Assembly (NCBI RefSeq): GCF_014779665.1
Contig: NZ_JACXYY010000008.1
Location: 62,001 to 126,000 of the forward strand
Length of the DNA stretch: 64,000 bases
Reading direction: 5' to 3'
Source of the DNA: Nocardioides hwasunensis
GTDB taxonomy: Bacteria; Actinomycetota; Actinomycetes; Propionibacteriales; Nocardioidaceae
Position numbers and translations under genes: made by a program
Notes under the pieces: generated by a model
Seen by the model: only the letters and a program-made list of their open reading frames with translations
Told to the model about the DNA's origin: nothing
Database searches by the model: none
Shown: positions 49,789 through 58,780 of the stretch, piece by piece
Position numbering within the stretch: the stretch's first letter is position 1
How the letters are laid out: the number at the start of each line of letters is the position of its first letter

Positions 49789-51290
49789 GAGCGGTCGCGG
49801 ACCCGCACGAGCCCAGCCATCGTGCCGAGCCAGGCCGAGCCGTCGGAGGCGAGGGTGATCGTGGAGCCGTCGCTCCCGGCGAGCAGGCCCGTGCCGGTGC
49901 GCGCGCCCCACATCATGCGTCCGCTCTGGGCGTCGAGGGCGGTCAGGTACCACGCGCTGACTCCCGTCAGCGAGGGCCGCTTGGTCCAGGCGTAGAGCAG
50001 GCCGTTGGGCCAGCTGGCCGTCGCCCCGGAGCTCGGTGAGACCGCGTCACTGGTCCAGCTCACCACGCAGCCGCCGTCGACCAGGTCGACGCGGGCGATG
50101 CCGGGGTTGCTGGTGAATCCCAGGAGGGTGCTGCGCGGGGTGGAGTAGCCGTGGTTGTTGACGACCGCGACGCCGGAGCCGAGTGGGGCGAGGTCGCTCG
50201 TAGTTGCGCCGTCGCCCTTCTCGAAGACGGACTGACGACACAGCCGCTCGCCGGTGTCGCGGGCGACGAAGACGACCCCGAGCTCGTCCTTCGCCTCGTC
50301 GGTGATCGCGACGACCCCACCGTCGAGCAGCACCGGCGCCGACCCGCTGCTGTCGTTGTCGGTGCGCCACAGCGTCTGCGGCACCCCGTCCTCGCCGGCA
50401 CCCAGCCTGTGCAGCGCCTCGTCGGTGACGACGTAGACCCCGCCCTCGTCGACGGCCAGTCCTCGGCGTACGTCCTCACCGAGGTCGATCACCTCGACGG
50501 TCCCGGTCGCAGGCGTGATCGTGCCGACCAGTCCGTCGCGCGAGGCCCACCACACGCGGCCGGCCCAGTCGGGTCCGAGGCCCACGACGCAGTCGCCGTA
50601 GGGGATCCAGGGCTTGAGGTCCCAGCTCGACTCGGTCGCGAGGTCGACGTCTCCCTTGCCCTCGTCCGCGGCCGGCGTGGTGGGGATGACGAGCACCTGA
50701 CGGTCGGCGGTCGCGACGACGGCACGGTCGCTCGCGTCGAGGTAGAACGGGTTCGGGCAGGGGCGCTTCTCGACCTCCGGCAGGTCGCGGCTCACGGTCG
50801 GGACCATCGACTCGGAGTCCACCAGGCGCAGGCTCGGGCCCGAGCGGTCGGTGCAGAGCGCGACCAGCACGTCGGTGGAGGTCTGCTCCAGGCGGCTGCA
50901 CCGCTGCAGGCCGAGCCAGGCCGTGTCCACCTCGGGCTGCAGGCCCAGTGGCCCGGGTCGAGCACTCGAGCCGGTGGCAGCGAGCTGGGGGTTCGGAGGT
51001 GGCTCGGTGGTGACCGGACGCGCGGTCGCCGGCCGACCGACGTACGACGGTGCGGCCCACACCCCGGGCGCCGGAGGGATCGGGAGCCAGCCGTCGGGGA
51101 CGACGAGGACACCCACGACGAGAGCAGCCAGGATCCCGGTCACCCAGGTCGCGATGCGACGGTCGAACCAGATGCGGTCCTGCACCCACCACCGGACCCG
51201 CGGCACGCACAGGAGACCGACGGCGACGACGAGGACCGCGGGGCCCCACGCGATCCAGACGAGCAGGAACGCGACGACCAGCCAGAGCAC
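49785..51290 (-). CDS. Membrane-anchored PQQ-like beta-propeller protein
   Basis: A 501-residue protein: two N-terminal TM helices (about 2-28 and 46-66), a Pro-rich linker, and a C-terminal region of about 380 residues that looks like a PQQ/WD-type beta-propeller (recurrent strands such as GVYVVTDEALHRLG, APVLLDGGVVAITDEA and WYLTALDAQSGRMMW). Five Cys in the extracytoplasmic part could form disulfides. GTG 51290 is the first available start. No catalytic residues are recognised; a scaffold or sensor role is possible. It ends in the CTAG shared with the SDR stop. Confidence 0.78.
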   Translation of the reverse strand: MLWLVVAFLLVWIAWGPAVLVVAVGLLCVPRVRWWVQDRIWFDRRIATWVTGILAALVVGVLVVPDGWLPIPPAPGVWAAPSYVGRPATARPVTTEPPPNPQLAATGSSARPGPLGLQPEVDTAWLGLQRCSRLEQTSTDVLVALCTDRSGPSLRLVDSESMVPTVSRDLPEVEKRPCPNPFYLDASDRAVVATADRQVLVIPTTPAADEGKGDVDLATESSWDLKPWIPYGDCVVGLGPDWAGRVWWASRDGLVGTITPATGTVEVIDLGEDVRRGLAVDEGGVYVVTDEALHRLGAGEDGVPQTLWRTDNDSSGSAPVLLDGGVVAITDEAKDELGVVFVARDTGERLCRQSVFEKGDGATTSDLAPLGSGVAVVNNHGYSTPRSTLLGFTSNPGIARVDLVDGGCVVSWTSDAVSPSSGATASWPNGLLYAWTKRPSLTGVSAWYLTALDAQSGRMMWGARTGTGLLAGSDGSTITLASDGSAWLGTMAGLVRVRDRS

Positions 51291-51369
51291 CGGGAGAGGG
51301 TAGGCGAGTCGACGCCGCCGGTCGGGGAGGCGCCACGGTGGCAGCCCCGGCGAGGGGCGCCGAGGAGGA

Positions 51370-51615
51370 TCAGTCGGTCGACGCGCGAGGTCGCGGTGCG
51401 GTCACGGTGAGCTCGGCGAAGAACCCTTTGCCCTCGCCGCCGCGCAGGTAGACCCGGGAGCGTCGCGGGACGGGCACCAGTGCCGCCGGTGCCTCGTGGA
51501 TCGGGATCACGTCGGCGTCAGGCTGCGCTCGGACGAACAACGATCCGGTGAACTGGTCGAGTGACTGGATGCGCCCCGTGAGATCCAGGACTTCGTGATC
51601 GTGCTCGCGCTTCAT
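51370..51615 (-). CDS. Hypothetical small protein, 81 residues
   Basis: A small soluble protein starting at ATG 51615 with GAGGA seven bases upstream; a start 39 nt earlier is possible. The sequence is mostly beta (VLDLTGRIQSLDQFTGSLFVRAQ, VYLRGGEGKGFFAELTVTA) with no Cys. It is unrelated to anything I recognise. It precedes the membrane propeller gene on the same strand, 79 bp away, and may be co-transcribed. Confidence 0.65.
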   Translation of the reverse strand: MKREHDHEVLDLTGRIQSLDQFTGSLFVRAQPDADVIPIHEAPAALVPVPRRSRVYLRGGEGKGFFAELTVTAPRPRASTD

Positions 51616-52107
51616 CGGCGCATCCTCGCTTCCCCAGCCATTTCGGTCCCCCACGGACCGACAGCGACAAGGCTAGGAGCCGGCCGCACCGGTTTCCTTT
51701 ACTCGGACAAGCCTGCGGGAAGTCTTCGAGAGAGGGTCCGAGGACTTGAAGATCGGGCTGCCAGCGACCTCTCAGGCGCTCGGCGGACGCACCGAGGACC
51801 CGGCCTCCGCCGAGGCCCGCGGGCGCGGCAGCGACGCCGTCGCCTCACCGACCCGGGTGTCGTACGCCGACTCCCCCACGGAGCCGATGCGGATCACCGG
51901 GCCACCTCCACCATCATCATCACGCTGCACATCATGTCCCACCCCAGGTTCGTGCTGTCGTGAGACAGGATGCCGAAGAACCCGTTCTGATACATCCGTA
52001 CATCTACGGTGGTCTGGACCAGTGGATTCCCTCGCGCCTCCGACGCGGTGCGAGGGATTCCGCGAGCGGAGCGAGCAGAGGCGCTGGTCAGCGCAGATCT
52101 GCCGAGC
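51616..52107. other. 492-bp stretch without a supported gene
   Basis: I see no convincing gene. Minus-strand fragments occur (a 41-codon ORF at 51772-51897 preceded by a Met-rich 13-codon ORF), but without ribosome sites of note. A hairpin, GGATTCCCTCGC with GCGAGGGATTCC (52024-52061), lies just before the desaturase stop and is a possible terminator. The segment has more A/T than its surroundings around 51680-52010. Confidence 0.5.
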
Positions 52108-53349
52108 TCAGGCGGCCTTGCCCAGCGCGCGCGACTCGCTCTCCAGCTTGCGGCCGAGGAGGCGTCGGGTGCGGCGGTCGCCGGTGGCCATCTTGTAGAG
52201 GATCGCGAGCTGCTGGGGCGCGTTCTTCTTGTTCGTCGTCGCCATCCAGCCGTTGGGCAGGGAGAGCCGGATGACCTTGTGCCAGGCCGACGCGACCTGC
52301 TGCGGCATCGGGCGCGCGCAGTAGGTCAGATCGTACTTCTCGAAGAGCGCCTGCACCTTGGGCGCGATCTCCGCGTAGCGGTTTGACGGCAGGTCCGGGA
52401 AGAGGTGGTGCTCGATCTGGTGCGACAGGTTGCCGGTCATCAGGTGCAGGGCCTTGGAGCCGGAGATGTTGGCGCTGCCGAGCATCTGGCGGACGTACCA
52501 CTCGCCCTTGGTCTCGCCGTCGATCGAGCGCTTCTCGAAGGTCTCGACACCCTCGGGGAAGTGGCCGCAGAGGATGACGGAGTTGGACCAGAGGTTGCGC
52601 ACGACGTTGGCGGTGAAGTTGGCCGCGAGGGTCGGCAGGAAGGAGCCGGTCGGGATCGACAGCGCCGGGTGCACGACGTAGTCCTTGGTCGCCTGCTTGC
52701 GGATCTTGTTGAGGACCTGCTTGGCGCGGCGGCGGAAGTCGGGGTCCTTGGTCTGCTTCTTGGCGATCACCGAGCCGAGCTCGAGGTCGTAGGCGGCGAT
52801 GCCGTACTCGAAGAACACCGCGTTGATGAAGCAGAACACCGGCTGGGCCAGCGAGGACGGCGTCCAGGGCTGGTCCTCGTCGACGCGCATGATGCCGTAG
52901 CCGAGGTCGTTGTCCTTGCCGATGACGTTGGTGTAGGTGTGGTGGAGCTCGTTGTGGCTGTGCTTCCACTGCTCGGCGGGCGAGGCCATGTCCCACTCCC
53001 ACGTGCTGGAGTGGATCTTCGGGTCGCGCATCCAGTCCCACTGGCCGTGGAGGATGTTGTGGCCGATCTCCATGTTGTCGAGGATCTTGGAGACGCTCAG
53101 GCCCAGGGTGCCGAGCACCCATGCCGGCGGGAACGCACTGAAGAGCAGCACGGCGCGCGAGCCGAGCTCGAGCTTGCGCTGGGTGTCGATCACCTTGCGG
53201 ATGTACGCCGCGTCGCTGGCACCGCGTGAGTCGAGGACGTCCTGCCGGATGGCGTCGAGCTCGTGGCCGAGCTGCTCGATGTCGGCGTCGGTGAGGTGGG
53301 CGATCGGGTTCGCCTGGCCGAGGACGGCCTTCTTCTGGACTGTGGTCAT
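52108..53349 (-). CDS. Membrane fatty-acid desaturase (DesA3-like)
   Basis: A 413-residue di-iron acyl desaturase that introduces a double bond into acyl-CoA or phospholipid acyl chains. All three His boxes are visible: GHNILHGQW (HxxxH), HNELHHTYTN (HxxxHH) and SHQIEHHLFPDLP (QxxHH). Two hydrophobic regions provide the membrane hairpins. ATG 53349 is preceded by AAGGAG. The adjacent reductase gene upstream in the same direction supplies electrons, as in the mycobacterial DesA3/Rv3230c pair. The regiospecificity, probably delta-9, is inferred. Confidence 0.94.
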   Translation of the reverse strand: MTTVQKKAVLGQANPIAHLTDADIEQLGHELDAIRQDVLDSRGASDAAYIRKVIDTQRKLELGSRAVLLFSAFPPAWVLGTLGLSVSKILDNMEIGHNILHGQWDWMRDPKIHSSTWEWDMASPAEQWKHSHNELHHTYTNVIGKDNDLGYGIMRVDEDQPWTPSSLAQPVFCFINAVFFEYGIAAYDLELGSVIAKKQTKDPDFRRRAKQVLNKIRKQATKDYVVHPALSIPTGSFLPTLAANFTANVVRNLWSNSVILCGHFPEGVETFEKRSIDGETKGEWYVRQMLGSANISGSKALHLMTGNLSHQIEHHLFPDLPSNRYAEIAPKVQALFEKYDLTYCARPMPQQVASAWHKVIRLSLPNGWMATTNKKNAPQQLAILYKMATGDRRTRRLLGRKLESESRALGKAA

Positions 53350-53376
53350 CGGGGGATCTCCTTCAGTCGGTGCCGC

Positions 53377-53410
53377 TGGTTGAGCAGCGAGGCACGAGCG
53401 TGTCGAGACC
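53377..53410. repeat. Dispersed TGGTTGAGCAG...GTGTCGAGACC repeat, copy 2
   Basis: A 34-bp element with the same ends as 32818-32854, inserted between the reductase stop (53421) and the desaturase start (53349). It is unusual to find such an element inside an apparent operon; it may weaken or attenuate transcription into the desaturase gene. Confidence 0.6.
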
Positions 53411-53420
53411 GAGGTGTCGG

Positions 53421-54551
53421 TCAGTGGTCGATGTGGCAGGGGCCGGCGGCGGCGTTGATGCAGGTCTGCACCTTGATGGCGCCGCTCTCACCGGGGACGG
53501 CCGTGGTGATGGCGCCGTTGCGGAGGTCGCGCACGCTGCCCTCGCGCAGCGGCAGGACGCAGCCCATGCAGATGCCCATCCGGCAGCCGCTCGGCATGAG
53601 CATCCCGGCGGACTCGGCGGCGTCGAGGATCGGCGTGGCACCGTCGAGCTCGAGGGTGGTGCCGGAGGCGAAGGACACGGTGCCGCCGTCCCCCGGCTCG
53701 ACGCGGGCGGTGCGGAACTGCTCGGTGGTGAGGCTGAGGCCGTGGACGTCGTGGTGCGCCGCGAGGGCGTCGAGCAGGCCGGCCGGACCGCAGGCGAGGG
53801 TCGCCCGCTCGGCGAGGTCGGGGACGAGGTCGGCGAGGTGGTCGACGTCGAGGACGCCGTGCTCGTCGTCGTACCTCGCGACGAGGCGGATGGCGCCGGC
53901 GGCGTCGAGCGCCTCGAGGTCGCGGATGAAGATCGAGTGCGGGTGGCTGGGCGCGACGTGCACGACGACGATGTCGTGCATCGCGCTGCGCGGCAGCCGG
54001 AGCACCCCCTCGTCGGTGCTGGGGAAGAGGTTGCGCAGCATGCCGATGACCGGGGTGATGCCGGAGCCGGCGGTGACCATGAGGAACTTGCCCCCGGCGG
54101 GCGGGAGGACGAACTCACCGGCCGCCTGCTCGAGGTGGACCACCGTGCCCGGACGTGCCTCGTGGACGAGATGGTTGCTGACGAGCCCCTCGGGCACGGC
54201 CTTGACGGTGATGGAGATGCGGCCGTCGCGCCGCGGGCCGTGGGTCAGCGAGTACGCGCGCCACTGGCGTACGCCGTCGACGTCGATGCCGATGCGGAGG
54301 TACTGACCCGGGACGTGCCCGGCCCAGTCGGCGCCGGGACGGATCACGATGGTGGCCGCGTCGGCGGTCTCGGGGTGGATCGACTCGATGCGACCACGCA
54401 GGTCGGCGCCCGAGCGGAGCGGCGCGAAGAGGTCGAGGAAGTCGGCCGGCAGGTAGGGCGTCGTCGCAGCCTCGGCGACCCGGACCAGGTGGTCCCCCAG
54501 TCGTCGGCTGCGCGGCGTGCCGCCCACCTGCGGCTCGAGAGTCGTGCTCAT
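53421..54551 (-). CDS. Ferredoxin-NAD(P)H reductase with C-terminal 2Fe-2S domain (desaturase electron donor)
   Basis: A 376-residue three-part redox protein: FAD-binding barrel with RAYSLTHGPR (R-x-Y-S) near residue 98, NAD(P) domain with VTAGSGITPVIGMLRNLF and LACGPAGLLDALA, and a plant-type 2Fe-2S ferredoxin domain at the C-terminus (SGCRMGICMGCVLPL and VQTCINAAAGPC). It transfers electrons from NAD(P)H to the neighbouring desaturase, like Rv3230c for DesA3. ATG 54551. Divergent from the PucR regulator, with an inverted repeat between. Confidence 0.94.
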   Translation of the reverse strand: MSTTLEPQVGGTPRSRRLGDHLVRVAEAATTPYLPADFLDLFAPLRSGADLRGRIESIHPETADAATIVIRPGADWAGHVPGQYLRIGIDVDGVRQWRAYSLTHGPRRDGRISITVKAVPEGLVSNHLVHEARPGTVVHLEQAAGEFVLPPAGGKFLMVTAGSGITPVIGMLRNLFPSTDEGVLRLPRSAMHDIVVVHVAPSHPHSIFIRDLEALDAAGAIRLVARYDDEHGVLDVDHLADLVPDLAERATLACGPAGLLDALAAHHDVHGLSLTTEQFRTARVEPGDGGTVSFASGTTLELDGATPILDAAESAGMLMPSGCRMGICMGCVLPLREGSVRDLRNGAITTAVPGESGAIKVQTCINAAAGPCHIDH

Positions 54552-54617
54552 GACATCCAATGTGGCGGAGTCGGGCCCGGAGTTCCTGCCGCTCGGACGT
54601 GAATCGGGGCTAGGATC

Positions 54618-54634
54618 TTGTTCACTGCGAACAA
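54618..54634. promoter_or_regulatory. TTGTTC-N5-GAACAA inverted repeat in the reductase/PucR divergent gap
   Basis: TTGTTC (54618-54623) and GAACAA (54629-54634) form a perfect 6-5-6 inverted repeat, in the 103-bp gap between the reductase ATG (54551) and the PucR ATG (54655). It is AT-rich against its surroundings and sits at promoter distance from both genes, so it may be the operator for the desaturase system, bound either by the PucR protein or a TetR-type protein. Confidence 0.6.
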
Positions 54635-54654
54635 TCTTCTCGTCAGGAGTCGCG

Positions 54655-55836
54655 ATGACCACCCCGCCGGTGCGACCCACCACACAAATACAGACGGTCG
54701 TCGACCTCGATCCTCGTGTGGCCAGGGCGCTCCGCTCGGAGCTGGCCGAGGTCGCCGACCGAGCGGTCCTCACCATCATCGACGAGGTCCCCAGCTACGC
54801 CGGCGCGCTGAGCGGGCGGATGGGCGAGGTCATCCGCAACGCCGTCCAGCTGGCGCTCGGCGGATTCCTCACCCTGGCCACCCGCCCGGACAGCAGCGCC
54901 CCCAAGGCGCCGGCGATCGAGGGCGCCTACCAGCTCGGTCGTGGCGAGGCCCGCAGCGGCCGCACGGTCGAGGCGCTGCTGGCGGCCTACCGCGTCGGGG
55001 CGCGTGTCGCGTGGCGCGACATGGGCGACGCGGCGGTCGGGGCCGGCATCGAGCCCGGGCAGCTGGCTCGCTTCGCCGAGCTGGTCTTCGCCTACATCGA
55101 CGAGCTGTCCGCGGCCTCGGTCGCCGGGCACACCGACGAGCTCGAGAGCAGCGGACGGGTGCGGCAGCGCAACCTCGACCGGCTCGCGCGCGCCCTGCTG
55201 AGCGGGGCGCCGGCCGACGCGGTCAACGCCGCCGCCGAGCGCGCCGACTGGGAGCCGCGCGACGCGCTGACCGCGGTCGTGCTCCCCGAGTCGCAGGTCT
55301 CGCACGCCCTCACCGCCCTGGACCCGCGCACGCTGCAGCCGACCGACGAGGTGCCGGGCCTGCCCGAGGGCCATGCCTCGCTGCTCGTGCCGACGGCCGC
55401 GTCGGCCACCGCCCGGCGCACGATGCTGCGGGCCCTGCGCGGCACGGACGCCGTCGTCGGGCCGACCGTCCCCTGGCTCGAGGCAGCCGGCTCGCACCGT
55501 CGTACGCTCCGGTGCGTCGCGCTCGGTCTCGAGGGCCTGGTCGACTCCGACGAGCACCTGGCCGCACTGGTGCTCGGCGCCGACGCCGAGGCCCGCGCCG
55601 ACCTCCGGGCCCGGGTGCTGGCCCCCCTCGCCGACCTGCGGCCCTCGACCGCGGAGAAGCTCACCGACACGCTGCGCAGCTGGCTGCTCCACCACGGCCG
55701 GCGCGACGCCGTCGCCGAGGAGCTCTTCGTGCACGCGCAGACCGTGCGCTACCGCGTGGGCCAGCTCCGCGAGATCTACGGCGACCGGCTCGAGGACCCG
55801 GCCTTCGTGCTCGACGCGACGCTCGCGCTGGCGTAG
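54655..55836 (+). CDS. PucR-family transcriptional regulator
   Basis: A 393-residue regulator with a helical N-terminal sensory region (about 25-160, including LLAAYRVGARVAWRDMGDAA) and a C-terminal PucR-type helix-turn-helix (EELFVHAQTVRYRVGQLREIYGD region, about 355-385). ATG 54655 follows AGGAG; the upstream in-frame extension is antisense to the reductase. It is divergent from the desaturase/reductase genes and very likely their regulator; in mycobacteria the corresponding desaturase locus uses a TetR repressor, so a PucR here would be a different solution. Confidence 0.88.
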   Translation: MTTPPVRPTTQIQTVVDLDPRVARALRSELAEVADRAVLTIIDEVPSYAGALSGRMGEVIRNAVQLALGGFLTLATRPDSSAPKAPAIEGAYQLGRGEARSGRTVEALLAAYRVGARVAWRDMGDAAVGAGIEPGQLARFAELVFAYIDELSAASVAGHTDELESSGRVRQRNLDRLARALLSGAPADAVNAAAERADWEPRDALTAVVLPESQVSHALTALDPRTLQPTDEVPGLPEGHASLLVPTAASATARRTMLRALRGTDAVVGPTVPWLEAAGSHRRTLRCVALGLEGLVDSDEHLAALVLGADAEARADLRARVLAPLADLRPSTAEKLTDTLRSWLLHHGRRDAVAEELFVHAQTVRYRVGQLREIYGDRLEDPAFVLDATLALA

Positions 55837-55853
55837 GGCCGCGCGGTCGGCGC

Positions 55854-55931
55854 CGCTGTAACGCCGGGTTGGTGCACCTACCCACCCCGTTGCAGCAGGG
55901 TGGGTACAGCTGCTAACCCGGCGTTACAGCG
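55854..55931. repeat. 78-bp intergenic palindromic repeat, copy 2
   Basis: Same length and identical 17-bp outer arms as 29322-29399 (left 55854-55870, right 55915-55931). The inner stem differs from copy 1 by changes on both sides that largely keep pairing. It sits 17 bp after the PucR stop, and the last codons and stop of the convergent amidohydrolase lie inside its right arm. Confidence 0.85.
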
Positions 55932-57433
55932 GTTCCGCGCTCGTACGCCGCCTCGCCGGCGACCCAGGTCGCCACGACCTGCTCGGCGAAGGCCTGCAGC
56001 CGCCGGGCGTGCTCGCGGTCGGAGGGACCGTCGAGGGGGTCGGCGTCGAGGAGCACCAGGTCGGCGGGGTGACCGACGGCCACCGTGCCCCGGCCGTCGG
56101 TCGAGGCGGCGAGCGCCTCGCGAGCGGACAGCGCCTGCTCGGGGTGCCACGGCTCGCGGTCGTCGCCGGAGCGGTGGACCGCCGCCGCGATGGCCAGCCA
56201 GGGGTCGAGCGGCGAGACCGGGGCGTCGGAGCCGAGCACCACGTCCACGCCCTCGTCGAGCATCCAGCGCAGCGGGAAGCAGCGTTCGGCGCGACCCGGC
56301 CAGAGGCGCTCGGTGACGTCGCGGTCGTCGAGGAGGTGCGCGGGCTGCACGCTCGCCCGCACGCCGAGCCCGGCCATCCGGCGCACGTCGTCGCGGGTGG
56401 TGAGCTGCACGTGCTCGATGCCGCCGCGTGCGCCGGTGTCCTCGAAGGCGGCCAGCGCCTCGGTCACCGCTCGGTCGCCGATGGCGTGCACGGCCACGTC
56501 GAGCCCGCCGGCCGCGGCGCGGGCGAGGAGCGCGCGCAGCTCCTCCGGCGTCTGGTTGGGCTGGCCCTCCTCGAGGCCGGGCACGGCCTTCTGGGCGTAG
56601 GGCTCGCAGCACCAGGCGGTGCGGGTGTTGAGCGATCCGTCGCTGATGATCTTGAGCGGTCCCATCGTCAGGCTCCCCGCGTTCGGCAGAGAGCCGTCGA
56701 GCGGGTCGCCGGAGCGCAGCCCCCGGGAGAGCACGTCGTCGAGGCCGTCGGCGTAGCAGGCGTGGCGGATCTTGAGGAGGTTCGCGCCGTCGGCCCAGCG
56801 CGCCGCCCAGTCCGCGACGCCGCCACTGAACTCGAGGTCCACGAGCCCGACGACACCCTGGGCGGCGGCGGCCTCCATCGAGCGGCGGTAGGCCTCCGGG
56901 CCGGTGCCGTCGGAGCCGAGCACGGAGGTCAGTCGGCCGTAGGCCATGAACCACTCGCCCTCGCTCACCACGCTCTCGCGCGTCGACAGCGCGAGCATGT
57001 GCAGTGCGATCGTGTTGAGCCAGCCGTGGTGGCCGTCGCCGGCGATCAGCACGATCGGCTGGTCGGTGGCGATGGCGTCGAGGTCGGACACGACGGGGTT
57101 GTCGGGCCAGGCCGTCGGCCGGTGGCCCCAGCCGATGACCGGCACGCCCGGCCACTGCTCGAGCCGCTCGCGCACCAGGGCGACCGCGTCCGCGCTCGAC
57201 CGGGCCGGTGCGAGGTCGAGCCGTGCCGAGGCCAGCGTCCACTGTCCGAGGTGCACGTGCTGGTCCCAGAGGCCCGGCATCAGCCAGCGCCCACCCCCGT
57301 CGTACGTCGACCCGCTCCCGTCGGGGGCCAGGTCGGGGCCGACCTCGACGACGCGGCCCTCGGCGGTGCGCACGTCGACGAGTCCGGGCACGGGGTCGGT
57401 GACGGCGACGAGGCGCACGTTGCGGAGGAGCAC
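55913..57433 (-). CDS. YtcJ-like amidohydrolase family protein
   Basis: A 506-residue metal-dependent amidohydrolase (amidohydro_3). HxH metal motif in LWDQHVHLGQW near residue 60, a short conserved LIAGDGHHGWLNT, Lys in LKIISDGSLNTRTAW, His in DVAVHAIGDRAV and IEHVQL, and the final Asp in VLGSDAPVSPLDPW. GTG 57433 is the first start giving the usual N-terminal beta-sandwich (LLRNVRLVAV). The last five residues AVTPG and the TAG stop are encoded by the 78-bp palindromic repeat. Substrate unknown. Confidence 0.92.
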   Translation of the reverse strand: MLLRNVRLVAVTDPVPGLVDVRTAEGRVVEVGPDLAPDGSGSTYDGGGRWLMPGLWDQHVHLGQWTLASARLDLAPARSSADAVALVRERLEQWPGVPVIGWGHRPTAWPDNPVVSDLDAIATDQPIVLIAGDGHHGWLNTIALHMLALSTRESVVSEGEWFMAYGRLTSVLGSDGTGPEAYRRSMEAAAAQGVVGLVDLEFSGGVADWAARWADGANLLKIRHACYADGLDDVLSRGLRSGDPLDGSLPNAGSLTMGPLKIISDGSLNTRTAWCCEPYAQKAVPGLEEGQPNQTPEELRALLARAAAGGLDVAVHAIGDRAVTEALAAFEDTGARGGIEHVQLTTRDDVRRMAGLGVRASVQPAHLLDDRDVTERLWPGRAERCFPLRWMLDEGVDVVLGSDAPVSPLDPWLAIAAAVHRSGDDREPWHPEQALSAREALAASTDGRGTVAVGHPADLVLLDADPLDGPSDREHARRLQAFAEQVVATWVAGEAAYERGTAVTPG

Positions 57434-57480
57434 GGGCCCACCGTAGGCAATGGGGCCGCAGCGCCGGTTAGGTTGGGGGC

Positions 57481-58131
57481 ATGAACTGGCGGGGGCCTGC
57501 GGTTGTCGTCGCGCTCCTGGCGATCGGGGCCGGGAGCGGGTTCGCCGCGTCCGCGGCCAGTCGGGACACCGCGGTGGGCTCGGGCGTGCCGTCCCCCGTG
57601 CGGGCCGACGGCGCCGACATGCCGGTCGAGGCGCCACGGCCCTACGCGCAGGATCCCGACGACCCGGCCCTGGAGCCGGGGATCGCGATGTCGCAGGCCA
57701 CGATGGGCTCCGGCAAGTTCGAGCTGTTCTTCCCCGCCCCCACGGGCTGGCGGATCAACGACAACGCCAGCAGCGAGCGGAAGTGGAAGGACCCCGGCAC
57801 CTCCGACAACACCTACGTGATGCGGATCGGCCAGATCGACAGCCAGGGGGTCAGCATCCCGGAGGCCATCGACCTGCGCGTGGCCCGGCTGCTCGACGAG
57901 GCGGACGACGTGGTGATCATCGACCGCGGCGCATCCTCGCTGGAATACACCTATCGCGGCATCGCCAACAACCTGCGTCACGCCTTCATGGTCTGGCTCG
58001 ACCTCGACTCGAGCGGCCAGGCCGACGTCGAGATCGTCGTGCACGGTCGCGAGCGGGACGTGGCAGGCGCCGAGGACCTGATCGAGCGGGTGTCCGAGGG
58101 GATGCGCGGCGCGACCGGTGGCCCGGTGTGA
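57481..58131 (+). CDS. Exported protein of unknown function, paralogue A
   Basis: A 216-residue protein with an N-terminal signal/anchor (GPAVVVALLAIGAGSGFAASA), a Pro/Asp linker and a C-terminal domain of about 140 residues (ATMGSGKFELFFPAPTGW onwards). ATG 57481. Its stop overlaps the start of paralogue B (GTGA). Shared positions with B include FxxxxPAPxGW, DRxxARL, NNLRHAFMVWLDLD (B: NHLRHGYLTWIDVT) and VEIVVHGRxxDxAG. The pair converges on a Ser/Thr kinase whose extracellular domain begins with a similar VPESW segment. Confidence 0.8.
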   Translation: MNWRGPAVVVALLAIGAGSGFAASAASRDTAVGSGVPSPVRADGADMPVEAPRPYAQDPDDPALEPGIAMSQATMGSGKFELFFPAPTGWRINDNASSERKWKDPGTSDNTYVMRIGQIDSQGVSIPEAIDLRVARLLDEADDVVIIDRGASSLEYTYRGIANNLRHAFMVWLDLDSSGQADVEIVVHGRERDVAGAEDLIERVSEGMRGATGGPV

Positions 58132-58763
58132 CGGGTCGGCGCCTGACGCTGCTCGCCCTCGCGCTGGTCGTCGGGCTCATGGGCGGCTTCGGCACCTCGT
58201 GGGCGCTGGGGGCGGGACCCCTCGGCTCCGGCGCCGCCGCGCCGGTCGCGGACGCGTCGCCGACGCTGCCCGTCGACCCGGTCCCCGACCTGCTGCCCGA
58301 CCCCGACTACCCCCCGCTCGCCCCGGACGTACGCCTGGTGGACACGACCGTGGGCGAGGGTGACTTCCGGATGACGGTCCCCGCGCCCGACGGCTGGAAC
58401 CTGTCGCCGAACTCGCTCAACGAGTGGCAGTGGCGTCCCCCGGACCAGCCCGCGTCCTTCGGCTACCTCATGCGGGTCGAGCAGGTGCTCAGCAACCGCC
58501 GCTCGATCGACTGGACGCTCGATCGTCGGATCGCCGAGCTGGAGGAGGACGAGCAGGGGGTCGAGATCCTCGACCGGACCGAGGACGGCATCCACTTCAC
58601 GTTCATCCTCAGCAACCACCTCCGCCACGGCTACCTCACGTGGATCGACGTGACCGGCACCGACAACGCGCAGGTCGAGATCGCGGTCAGCGGACGCGCG
58701 GTCGACCAGCCCGGGCTCGCCGCCCTCGCGGAGCGGGTCGCGGCCGGCGTACGCCTCGGCTAG
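58128..58763 (+). CDS. Exported protein of unknown function, paralogue B
   Basis: A 211-residue protein, GTG 58128 coupled to paralogue A by a 4-nt overlap. The N-terminus is a membrane helix or signal peptide (LTLLALALVVGLMGGFGTSWA), followed by a Pro/Asp linker and the same C-terminal fold as A (FRMTVPAPDGWNLSP, HLRHGYLTWIDV). Identity with A is modest but spans the domain, indicating an old tandem duplication. No enzymatic motif is visible. It ends 17 bp before the convergent kinase stop. Confidence 0.8.
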   Translation: MTGRRLTLLALALVVGLMGGFGTSWALGAGPLGSGAAAPVADASPTLPVDPVPDLLPDPDYPPLAPDVRLVDTTVGEGDFRMTVPAPDGWNLSPNSLNEWQWRPPDQPASFGYLMRVEQVLSNRRSIDWTLDRRIAELEEDEQGVEILDRTEDGIHFTFILSNHLRHGYLTWIDVTGTDNAQVEIAVSGRAVDQPGLAALAERVAAGVRLG

Positions 58764-58780
58764 GAGCTCGAGCGGTCGGC

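Noticed and set aside
51772..51897. A 41-codon minus-strand ORF (start like RIGSVGESAYDTRV)
   Set aside because: No ribosome-binding site and only a faint resemblance to transhydrogenase N-termini; too little to call.
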